Under the pieces are notes generated by a model. It ran no database searches and was not told the DNA's origin. It worked only from the letters and a program-made list of their open reading frames with translations. A stretch of DNA of 14,910 bases from Candidatus Stahliibacteriota bacterium (GTDB taxonomy: Bacteria > Hydrothermota > Tepidihabitantia > SM23-42), in assembly GCA_030613445.1 (NCBI GenBank), contig JAUWLY010000028.1, forward strand, positions 1 to 14,910, read 5' to 3'. Positions 1-6,169 of the stretch are shown one piece after another; the stretch's first letter is position 1, and each line of letters starts with the position of its first letter. The position numbers and the translations under genes are program-made.

Positions 1-1529
1 CTCGTTCCCATATAACCGCCGTAAGTACTCGTTCCTGATGTGGCAGAATATACCCACATTGCTGGCGTAAGAATAGTCGGTTTATACCTGCCGTCCTGGG
101 TTGGTCCCCGACTCGTTGTACCGTAGTACACTGTAAGATTAACACCATTACGGCAACCACCAACTGATACTACATTCTTTGCCGAAGCAGGTGAACCAAC
201 CGTCATTGTAGGTCCGCCCGCATTGCCGTTAGAGAAGAAAAGACAAAAGTCTTTCTGTCCCCACATAAACTGGTCAGCCTGTAGAGCATTGGCAGTATAT
301 GCACCGGATACGGCAGCACCCCAAGAATTTGAACTTATGTGTGCCCTTGTCGGTGGATAGTACTTGTAATAACTTCTGCCATAGAGGTCATTAAGATCAC
401 CCCAAATATTAAGAACTCCACTTGCAGGATCGCTGCAGCAAAGATGATAGTTTTTTGCCATCCTTGCGACACCATCGCGGTCTGAACTACCGAGGGGTGC
501 ATCATTGCCGCACAAGGTTCCTCCAGTATGGGTGCCATGATAATTGCCCACAGGACCCCATACTACATTTGGGCCGCCTGAATCATATGCCACGATCTTG
601 TTATGTGAGGGGTCATGACCCCATCCGGAGAAGGGTGAGCTACCAGCTCGGTGCTGATAATGTGTAGCATTAATGCCAAGATCAGCGTTACTTACAATTT
701 CACCTTGTCCTTCAATGCCATGTGCCCAGATATTTCTAACATCGTTCTGGGCATCCTGCACAACCCACTGAACATCATCATTATATGTTACTGGCTGAAT
801 ATACGGCTCTATCCAATAAATACCATGAATACGCGCCAAAGCATTAACATGTTCCTGACTAACCATACCATGAATCATCTTATTAATACCATTGTCTGTA
901 ACCTCAAATTGCGTACGACCAGTAATTACCTCGACCTCAGCCAAAACAGCACTGATATCCGCGTCCATAAACATTAGTATTGTAACCCGATGTTCATTAC
1001 CAACATGTTTGAATAAACCAGATACCTTGTACGCCGGCTGATACATACCAACCCATGCCACTGACAAAGCCGCACGCACCTTTTCAATATCACCCGCATC
1101 TTCAATACCACAGACAAAACCATAATGCGGTACATAGAAATGAATGACCACACCATTACTATTCAACCAGGACTTCTGCGCCTCATATACCGGACCTTTA
1201 AACTGCACAATATAATACGCCGATTCGTCAGGACGATACTGCATTTCAATTGGCAGATTCGGTTCGCCGGCTTTACCTAAAACCTTAGTATCGAACGATA
1301 TGCCATTAGAAAACGTTATCTTCCCCGCATCCCCATAAACTACTGGTATGAACACACCATGGTTTTCCTGGTCAATACACGGCAGCACATCAGTGTGCAC
1401 AACCGGAGCATTTATGGATTGCTTCTGGTTATTGTATAGAGGGATTGGATTTGTCTTCATTATTGGAGTCGTTGCTGCCGCGTTAAGAAAAACAGCAAGC
1501 ACTAATATACCTAATCCTATTTTATTCAT
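1..1529 (-). CDS. Secreted S8 (subtilisin-like) serine peptidase, C-terminus beyond window
   Basis: The minus-strand frame opens at ATG 1529 and runs off the window start after 509 codons. An AGGGAGG Shine-Dalgarno lies 4 nt before the ATG. The N-terminus (MNKIGLGILVLAVFLNAAA) is a Sec signal peptide. Residues ~40-260 form a long N-terminal region that is not the protease core, perhaps a propeptide. The core shows the subtilase landmarks: catalytic Asp283 (NADLGI), catalytic His331 (YHGTHTGGT), SSNSWG at 399-404 and oxyanion Asn436 (SNGNAG). At the edge the protein reads YMGT and the next codon starts AG, so it most likely encodes the nucleophilic Ser of the G-T-S motif. The pattern resembles KP-43-type S8 enzymes. 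The role is presumably extracellular or surface proteolysis; substrate unknown. The gene is separated from miaB by 234 bp and has its own promoter. Confidence 0.88.
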   Translation of the reverse strand, partial: MNKIGLGILVLAVFLNAAATTPIMKTNPIPLYNNQKQSINAPVVHTDVLPCIDQENHGVFIPVVYGDAGKITFSNGISFDTKVLGKAGEPNLPIEMQYRPDESAYYIVQFKGPVYEAQKSWLNSNGVVIHFYVPHYGFVCGIEDAGDIEKVRAALSVAWVGMYQPAYKVSGLFKHVGNEHRVTILMFMDADISAVLAEVEVITGRTQFEVTDNGINKMIHGMVSQEHVNALARIHGIYWIEPYIQPVTYNDDVQWVVQDAQNDVRNIWAHGIEGQGEIVSNADLGINATHYQHRAGSSPFSGWGHDPSHNKIVAYDSGGPNVVWGPVGNYHGTHTGGTLCGNDAPLGSSDRDGVARMAKNYHLCCSDPASGVLNIWGDLNDLYGRSYYKYYPPTRAHISSNSWGAAVSGAYTANALQADQFMWGQKDFCLFFSNGNAGGPTMTVGSPASAKNVVSVGGCRNGVNLTVYYGTTSRGPTQDGRYKPTILTPAMWVYSATSGTSTYGGYMGT

Positions 1530-1663
1530 AATGCCTCCCTTATCTTATCCTGACGACTTTTTTTTTCATTTTACTATATTCGAAAGAAATATTTTTGCAT
1601 ATCTCTCCCTCGTCTGGATTAATTAATAACTCACCATAAAGACTTAAGTTTATACTATATTAT

Positions 1664-1691
1664 ATATTAACAATATATTCTCATTTGTCAA
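1664..1691 (-). promoter_or_regulatory. Predicted sigma70-type promoter of the S8 peptidase gene
   Basis: On the minus strand TTGACA (1691-1686) is followed after 16 bp by TAATAT (1669-1664) in a very AT-rich stretch. The -35 is perfect. The -10 is only 4/6, and a TATAAT at 1664-1659 would need a 21-bp spacer. The leader would be about 128 nt. Confidence 0.5.
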
Positions 1692-1763
1692 GATGTTATG
1701 TAATGAACAGTACAATTGATCCGGATGTAATAAGGGCCGGTCTATTTCAAGACGGTACAGGCT

Positions 1764-3083
1764 CTACTTTACAAACTCTGCGATCAGTGTCCTACCCCTT
1801 ACCTCCTTTACTATCACATCGTTCAAAACACCAGGTGCGATTTCCTTATCAACTATAACTTCCATATTACCGCGGGTTTTGCCCCTTGTCGCGTTATTCT
1901 GAGCCGGACCTTCAAAAAGGACTTCATGCTTCTGACCGATCATCTGCCTTGCCTTATTGACTGCTATCTTGTTCTGAATACTGATTATTCTTTTTAACCG
2001 ATCTTTGATCACCTGCTCAGACAAAGATTCATACTTAAATGCCTTGGTGCCTTGTCTTGGTGAATACCTATACAAGTAGGCATTATCAAAATCTATCTCA
2101 GTCATCATGCCAATTGTTTCCTGGAATTCCTCTTCTGTCTCTGAAGGAAAACCCACGATTATGTCGGTCGTAATTGTCGCATCTGGTATGTTTTGTCTTA
2201 TTCTCTGAACGAGCTCCTGAAAATACTTCTTAGTGTACTTGCGGTTCATTAAATGCAGTACTCGATCACAACCTGATTGAAGCGGTAAATGAAACCACTC
2301 ACATATCTTGTCGTTATCCCTGACTGCATTAATAGTCGCTTCATCCAAATCTTTAGGATGAGAAGTCAGGAAACGCAGTCTCACTAATCCAGGGGTTTGA
2401 GCGACCCTGTTTAACAAACCGGAAAAATCAGCATTACCGTATGAGTAGGCATTGACATTCTGTCCTAAAAGGGTAATGTCCTTGATATCACTGCGCACCA
2501 TATTTTGTATCTCGCTCATTATCTCAGTAGCAGATCTAGAGCGCACTCTTCCTCTAACATAGGGTACAATACAGTAGGTGCAGAAGTTATCACACCCACG
2601 CATGATCGACACGAAATCAGTTATGCCTGATCGATTTGGACAGATATCGCCATAGAGCTCATCGTCTAACTTCGTCTCAATAATCCTTGTTTTGGTATCA
2701 AATATCTGACCAAGAAACTCGGCAATCTTTCGGTACGAATCAGGACCCAGGACCAGATCGACAAACGCATATCGCCGCGTGATTTCGCTAGCCAGACGCT
2801 GTGCCATGCAACCGATCACTGCGACTACTCGTTCTTCCTTATCATCTGACCATTTTTTCAAGGAGGCGATATGTCCTAAGGCACGTCGTTCTGCGTGTTC
2901 CCTTACTGAACACGTATTTATGATATAAATATCAGCACAACAGTGGTCTTGAATACATTTGTAATCGTTGTTTTCCAGGATAGTAGTTATTATTGACGAA
3001 TCATTCTTATTCATCTGACAACCGAAGGTCTTGATGAAGAATTTTTTCGGTGAATTTTTATACGATTTTGATTCTTTTGACAT
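1764..3083 (-). CDS. miaB: MiaB, tRNA-2-methylthio-N6-dimethylallyladenosine37 synthase
   Basis: This 439-residue cytosolic radical-SAM methylthiotransferase has the normal family length and three domains. The N-terminal MTTase domain carries the auxiliary-cluster cysteines Cys22 (FGCQMN), Cys58 (NTCSVRE) and Cys92 (IGCMAQ). The radical-SAM core has CxxxCxxC at Cys164/168/171. A TRAM RNA-binding domain covers about residues 375-439. The RERAL-like stretch after Cys58 and the GCQMN motif are typical of MiaB rather than MtaB or RimO. It converts i6A37 to ms2i6A37 in tRNAs reading UNN codons, using two SAM per turnover. I see no Shine-Dalgarno before ATG 3083: the leader is AT-rich and holds a serine-recombinase relic (3093-3173). 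Expression may depend on read-through from the AbiE operon or on a weak local promoter. Confidence 0.95.
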   Translation of the reverse strand: MSKESKSYKNSPKKFFIKTFGCQMNKNDSSIITTILENNDYKCIQDHCCADIYIINTCSVREHAERRALGHIASLKKWSDDKEERVVAVIGCMAQRLASEITRRYAFVDLVLGPDSYRKIAEFLGQIFDTKTRIIETKLDDELYGDICPNRSGITDFVSIMRGCDNFCTYCIVPYVRGRVRSRSATEIMSEIQNMVRSDIKDITLLGQNVNAYSYGNADFSGLLNRVAQTPGLVRLRFLTSHPKDLDEATINAVRDNDKICEWFHLPLQSGCDRVLHLMNRKYTKKYFQELVQRIRQNIPDATITTDIIVGFPSETEEEFQETIGMMTEIDFDNAYLYRYSPRQGTKAFKYESLSEQVIKDRLKRIISIQNKIAVNKARQMIGQKHEVLFEGPAQNNATRGKTRGNMEVIVDKEIAPGVLNDVIVKEVRGRTLIAEFVK

Positions 3084-3092
3084 TATGATTTT

Positions 3093-3173
3093 CTATGAGC
3101 TTATATTTGAATTTAGTTGAAATTCTATCGAATAACCTTCTTTTGCCTGTTCTTCCGTAGAAATGCGAACCAT
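3093..3173 (-). pseudogene. Relic of a serine site-specific recombinase (N-terminal fragment)
   Basis: Between AbiEii and miaB a 26-codon minus-strand reading stretch contains RISTEEQAKEGYSIEFQ. This nearly matches the very conserved N-terminal block R-V-S-T-x-E-Q-A-x-E-G-Y-S-I-x-x-Q of large serine recombinases, which includes the catalytic Ser. The usual first 6-8 residues (M-x-x-A-x-I-Y-x) are missing, and the similarity stops just after the Gln, with a TAG at 3095-3093. No other part of a recombinase is visible nearby. It is best read as the scar of a deleted integrase or transposon gene. It lies in frame with the AbiEii stop upstream and with miaB downstream. Confidence 0.6.
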
Positions 3174-3179
3174 GTTAGT

Positions 3180-4058
3180 CTATTTGATACCACCAAATAT
3201 CGCATTAAGCTCATCAAGGGTTTTAACCATGTTAAAAGATTTCTGTTCATTAAGTGTCAAGACGGGAAATAATTCATCTTCAATTCTGGACATCATCTCT
3301 TCAATTTCCTTATCTACCCTGCCAAGGTTAATTCGATATTTTCTTAGATCAGAGGAAAAACTATCTTCTTCAAGCTTTTTCCTGAAAAGTTCAAGCACTT
3401 CTTTGTCCTTAAAATTGAACTTCTCTCTCAAAAGATAACCTAAGTCATAAAAATCCCTTCCTGCGATAACCCTTCTTGTAGCAGCCGCTCTTAGTTTTTC
3501 GGCAACTAATTCTTTCAACGTAAGACAATTTACTGATTTAGTATCAAAAAGAGGCTCTTTTGTAAAAGGATGAAGAAATTTATGATTTACTTTTTTTGTA
3601 ACTGCGGGTAAAAGGGGATTGAACCTCATGCCAATCTCAAGCTTTATTGATTCCTTCTTATTGAAAACAACGGACTCATAATCAAGATAGTAGATATATT
3701 GCGTTGATTCCCTGTGTCCTGCTTTGTCCAAATCCTTTATACTCATGTCATATTTCTTAAGAAAAGACCTGATTTGCTTCTTTATCGGCTTAATGGCGTT
3801 CTTCTTTACTGCTCTCGTTGACTTATCACCAGACAATTTGAGTGTGAAATCTAAATCTTCACTCAGACGATAATATGAATAATAAATTTTACTCAAGCAA
3901 GTACCGCCTTTAAACATCAAATCCTTACTTAATTCATTTATGTCTGAAACCACAATACTAATGTAATAATCCTTTTCAAGAAGTCTTAAAGGGAAACCTG
4001 TTTGCGCAGAGGTTCTCTCCAAAACTTTCAGAAATTCATCTTTATTGCTATGCAACAT
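3180..4058 (-). CDS. abiEii: AbiEii/AbiGii-family toxin, nucleotidyltransferase of a type IV TA system
   Basis: The product has the AbiEii (COG2253-type) nucleotidyltransferase signature. Counting from a TTG at 4064, these are LLEKDYY (28-34), the nucleotide-binding GGTCLSK motif (53-59) and the metal-binding SEDLDF motif (68-73). Further on are KLRAA and RDFYDL, typical of the family C-terminal half. Related AbiEii/MenT toxins are GTP- or NTP-dependent nucleotidyltransferases that stop growth, and some act on tRNA; the target here is not predictable. I prefer ATG 4058, nine nt after a GGAAGG element; the alternative TTG 4064 lies three nt after it. Either start overlaps the end of the antitoxin gene (stop at 4050-4048), so translation is probably coupled. 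The length of about 292 aa is normal and all catalytic motifs are intact. Confidence 0.88.
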   Translation of the reverse strand: MLHSNKDEFLKVLERTSAQTGFPLRLLEKDYYISIVVSDINELSKDLMFKGGTCLSKIYYSYYRLSEDLDFTLKLSGDKSTRAVKKNAIKPIKKQIRSFLKKYDMSIKDLDKAGHRESTQYIYYLDYESVVFNKKESIKLEIGMRFNPLLPAVTKKVNHKFLHPFTKEPLFDTKSVNCLTLKELVAEKLRAAATRRVIAGRDFYDLGYLLREKFNFKDKEVLELFRKKLEEDSFSSDLRKYRINLGRVDKEIEEMMSRIEDELFPVLTLNEQKSFNMVKTLDELNAIFGGIK

Positions 4059-4848
4059 TTTCAATTACCTTCCACGTCGTATTTATTTTTCCTTTTCTTG
4101 ATTTTGAGGGATAAAGCGTAACAAGGGATGTCTTTCTTACGGTCCAAAGCAAAGGCTCAAGTCTCTTATAATTAATGCCTGCTTTCTCCAAAACTAAACC
4201 TATTCTTTTTCGAGTTGAAATATTAGGAAATTTAACAGTATATTTAACCAATTTACTAATATTTACCTTACGATTTTTTGCCTGTTCTTTTAATATCTCA
4301 AATGCTGTATTCAGTCCACCGACAGGCCCTGAAAAATAGAACATATCAATAAGAGTCCTTTCTTTGTCGCTTACAATAACCTCGGTATCCTTTATTTTTA
4401 TTTTTCCAAGCCCATACATCCTTTGCAAAGGTATCTTAACCATCCTAAATCTCATGCTGCCTATTGTTTTTTCACGCTGCAAAGAAGTATTAAGGATATA
4501 CATTGTTTGAAAAATCTGGTCAGTGAAGCCATAATAGTTATACATAATTGAATATCCTACGTAGTAATTGCCTTTTGGAAAGAAAACAGGCGGCACAAGG
4601 AACTCGTTTATACTACTCCCTGCCGGACCTGATTCAAGAGGCGAATAAAAATAAACCCCTCTTTTAATAGCAGTCAGTATGCCTTTTTTCTTGAGCCTAA
4701 AGATTATCTGTTTCCGCAGTGCGGGTTTAAACTCAAACCACCTTTCAAACTGCTCTTTTGTGATTAAGGTTGCTTTCTCGTAAGAAAGTCTTGCAATTAC
4801 TTCAGTTTCCTTAGGGCCAAGATATTTTTTTGCTGTATTATTTTTCAT
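4048..4848 (-). CDS. abiEi: AbiEi-family antitoxin, type IV TA system
   Basis: This 266-residue protein sits directly upstream of the AbiEii toxin and overlaps it by about 11 nt, the standard antitoxin-first AbiE arrangement. Residues ~10-70 read as a winged helix-turn-helix (helix-rich ending in KKGILTAIKRGVYFYSP, the usual recognition helix plus wing). The rest shows AbiEi landmarks: YYVGYSIMYNYYGF (the V-G-x-S-A-L-x-x-x-G-L-like segment), a central beta-rich part, and VSDKERTLIDMFYF (K-E-R-T-L-x-D). In characterised AbiE systems the antitoxin represses its own promoter and counters the toxin without binding it. The GAGAG before ATG 4848 is only a weak Shine-Dalgarno. The gene is visibly AT-rich, consistent with acquisition by transfer. 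Confidence 0.85.
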   Translation of the reverse strand: MKNNTAKKYLGPKETEVIARLSYEKATLITKEQFERWFEFKPALRKQIIFRLKKKGILTAIKRGVYFYSPLESGPAGSSINEFLVPPVFFPKGNYYVGYSIMYNYYGFTDQIFQTMYILNTSLQREKTIGSMRFRMVKIPLQRMYGLGKIKIKDTEVIVSDKERTLIDMFYFSGPVGGLNTAFEILKEQAKNRKVNISKLVKYTVKFPNISTRKRIGLVLEKAGINYKRLEPLLWTVRKTSLVTLYPSKSRKGKINTTWKVIENVA

Positions 4849-4893
4849 GTTAGTTATCTCTCAAGTAACTATCGTAAATATTCATACAAGCGA

Positions 4894-4921
4894 ATTTTAC
4901 ATATTTTTTAGTATTTGTCAA
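4894..4921 (-). promoter_or_regulatory. Predicted promoter of the AbiE operon
   Basis: Minus strand: TTGACA (4921-4916), 16-bp spacer, TAAAAT (4899-4894, 5/6 to consensus). The predicted start near 4887 gives a leader of about 39 nt. An 8-bp direct repeat (TCAAGTAA on the plus strand, 4861-4868 and 4918-4925) has one copy touching the -35 and one in the leader, making these candidate antitoxin operators. Confidence 0.6.
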
Positions 4922-4950
4922 GTAAATAAAACTCGTTTAACAACCCTTTT

Positions 4951-5100
4951 CTATAGCATAGCTCCCAATATTGGTTTTATGATGTTATCTACACGACAAA
5001 TCTTAGCGTATTGCAAAATTTCTTTTGCGGTAAAACCTGACCGGAGGATATGTGATCCTATTGGCATGGGCACCCCGGGGAATAACAATATCCACATATC
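4951..5100 (-). pseudogene. Relic of a second AbiEi-like antitoxin gene (internal deletion, frameshifted)
   Basis: Two minus-strand frames carry pieces that read like successive parts of one AbiEi-type antitoxin. From 5098 one frame gives YVDIVIPRGAHANRITYPPVR, like the family segment x-I-P-R-G-x-x-x-x-x-x-x-P-P-x-R. From about 5037 another frame gives FTAKEILQYAKICRV followed by DNIIKPILGAML and a stop at 4953-4951, like the usual C-terminus (E-I-x-x-Y-A-x-x-C-R-V-x-x-V-x-x-P-Y-L-E-A-L). About 75-80 residues normally lie between them, so the gene appears to have lost an internal out-of-frame segment. The N-terminal domain is also absent: the neighbouring lipoprotein gene ends at 5101. Family assignment is from memory of the motif pattern, not a search. 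Confidence 0.5.
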
Positions 5101-5529
5101 TTAATTTGCAAATCGCAAAAGAACTATTATTTCAATTCTATCATCATTATCAGGAGAAATATTAATAAGGGCTTCACGATTTTCTTTTTCATAATAGAGA
5201 GAACTTTTTCTAGAATTTCTATATGAACCCTCTATTACCTTTTTCCAACCATGCTTTGGCAGATTTTGTTCATAATATTTGTCTACTTTATTAAGATTAT
5301 CCATTGTGGAAAGAATTATCTCTTTTTCTTTCTCATCAGTTGTAATTTGCAATTTTTTTCCTTCTGCATTTGGATATATAAGTTCGTCTGGAAGGGGATT
5401 TAATTTCAATCCCTCTTCAAATTCTTGTCCAATCCATTTTGTCTTCTTTTCTTTTGGTTTTTGGGATTCACCACAAGACAAAATAACTATTGCTATAATT
5501 ATTCCGATAAAAAAAAGTGACTTCTTCAT
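5101..5529 (-). CDS. Putative lipoprotein, function unknown
   Basis: The 142-residue product starts MKKSLFFIGIIIAIVILSC, a signal peptide with a lipobox-like I-L-S-Cys19. A polar linker (GESQKPKEKK) follows. The mature part contains LIYPNA, then a segment in which residues around K-Y-Y-E-Q-N-L-P-K-H-G-W resemble envelope proteins with 'YPGA ... FY-x-x-x-L-x-x-x-G-W' motifs. That similarity suggests a small alpha/beta envelope domain but no activity. I chose ATG 5529 over an upstream ATG at 5574: AGGAGG lies six nt before 5529, and the signal peptide starts there. The first 15 codons of the longer frame overlap the small upstream ORF. Its stop (5533-5531) is one base from this ATG, so the two are very probably co-translated. 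Confidence 0.75.
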   Translation of the reverse strand: MKKSLFFIGIIIAIVILSCGESQKPKEKKTKWIGQEFEEGLKLNPLPDELIYPNAEGKKLQITTDEKEKEIILSTMDNLNKVDKYYEQNLPKHGWKKVIEGSYRNSRKSSLYYEKENREALINISPDNDDRIEIIVLLRFAN

Positions 5530-5530
5530 C

Positions 5531-5686
5531 CTATTCCTCCTCTGGATTAATATAATACGGTCTTTCTGGTTCAATGAATGCCTTAAATGTCCTTGCTGGC
5601 ATATTTACAGCTATCTTCAATAAATCTCTGACCGCGCCACCTTGGTTCTGGAAAAAACGCATAAGCTCCAGTGTTCTCATGTTCAT
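5531..5686 (-). CDS. Small ORF of 51 codons upstream of the lipoprotein, function unknown
   Basis: On the minus strand ATG 5686 opens a 51-codon frame ending in TAG at 5533-5531. A GGAGG lies four nt before the ATG, the same spacing as other strong sites in this window. A second ATG two codons in (5680) is possible. The protein begins MNMRTLELMRFFQNQGGAVR and ends in an acidic PEEE. It has no signal peptide or membrane segment, and looks like a basic helix followed by a short proline-containing tail. The Shine-Dalgarno of the lipoprotein is built into its last Glu codons. A promoter sits just upstream (5722-5750). I do not recognise the family. Ribosome-binding site, promoter and tight junction make it a likely real gene. 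Confidence 0.6.
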   Translation of the reverse strand: MNMRTLELMRFFQNQGGAVRDLLKIAVNMPARTFKAFIEPERPYYINPEEE

Positions 5687-5721
5687 CCAACCTCCGTAGA
5701 ATTTCTTACTACTTGCACATA

Positions 5722-5750
5722 AGTATATATAATTTATACGGTTGCGTCAA
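5722..5750 (-). promoter_or_regulatory. Predicted promoter of the small ORF-lipoprotein operon
   Basis: Minus strand: TTGACG (5750-5745), 17-bp spacer, TATACT (5727-5722), each 5/6 to consensus. The predicted start near 5715 leaves a leader of about 30 nt before ATG 5686. Confidence 0.55.
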
Positions 5751-5777
5751 TGTTTTTTTTGCGAGTTCTCTGGAAAA

Positions 5778-5855
5778 GTCATTGCGAGGAGTCCTAAAAA
5801 GCAGGACGACGACGCAATCTCGTAAGACTGCCACGCCCTGCGGGCTCGCAAAGAC
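5778..5855. repeat. Palindromic interspersed-repeat-like element (outer inverted repeat, three inner hairpins)
   Basis: Outer arms GTCATTGCGAG (5778-5788) and CTCGCAAAGAC (5845-5855) pair at 10 of 11 positions. Inside are AGTCCT/AGGAC, GCAATCT/AGACTGC and GCCC-TGC-GGGC hairpins. The arrangement GTCATTGCGAGGAG...GCAATCTCG...GCCACGCCC...CTCGCAA closely resembles the short palindromic repeats scattered in multiple copies through many bacterial genomes. Only one copy is in this window, so the repeat status is by resemblance. It lies in the non-coding stretch between the MtaB-like gene and the small ORF operon. Confidence 0.65.
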
Positions 5856-6165
5856 AACACGAGACACTTTTTCAGAAAAGCAACGCTGACCCCAAAGGGG
5901 CAAAAGTCTTTCCGTCTGTAAGGCGGAATGTCTTTTGGCGTTGCGGTCTGTTCTGGCTTCTTGTAGAAAAGACAGACGGGGCAAACCGCCACAAAGAATA
6001 AAGATTTTTCTATTGAGACGTATTGCCTGCCTCCTCCTGAGGCGGACAAGTGTCGGCTAGACTGGCGAGGGTCCCCGTGAAGCCGCTTTGCAGCAAACGG
6101 GGCAGGAAGGACGCAAGCCCGAAGGGCTACGCCGGAGCAAGTGGCTTGCTCTCCCCGTCTTGCCT
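5856..6165. other. GC-rich non-coding stretch packed with inverted repeats
   Basis: No credible gene is visible in this stretch; its open frames read like translations of repeats. It contains several independent hairpins: CCCC-AAA-GGGG (5890-5900), a compound stem with CAACGC (5881-5886) facing GCGTTG (5938-5943) around a 13-bp arm pair (5902-5914 with 5924-5936, 11/13), AGCCC-GAA-GGGCT (6116-6128), and GAGCAAG-TGG-CTTGCTC (6135-6151). The base composition is clearly more GC-rich than the flanking genes. It probably holds several palindromic repeats inserted side by side and may also end the S1-MtaB transcript, although no U-run follows any hairpin. Confidence 0.55.
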
Positions 6166-6169
6166 CCAG

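Noticed and set aside
651..977. 108-codon plus-strand open frame and neighbours at 335-1626
   Set aside because: They lie antisense to the S8 peptidase, whose motifs and Shine-Dalgarno are clear; they have no ribosome-binding site or recognisable domain.
3084..3130. Promoter for miaB with TATAAG at 3105-3100
   Set aside because: The -35 position matches only 3 of 6 bases, so it is not listed as a feature.
4951..5097. DUF433-type antitoxin as identity of the C-terminal fragment
   Set aside because: Only EIL and spacing fit DUF433; the ICRV...P-x-L-x-A-x-L ending and the PRGA segment in the other frame fit the AbiEi-type antitoxin better.
5530..5574. Longer start for the lipoprotein at 5574
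   Set aside because: It would place 15 polar residues before the signal peptide and overlap the small ORF; AGGAGG and the signal peptide mark ATG 5529.
5747..6049. Overlapping minus-strand frames of 91-100 codons and a plus-strand frame at 6050-6235
   Set aside because: They run across palindromic repeats; the predicted peptides look like translated repeats and lack ribosome-binding sites.
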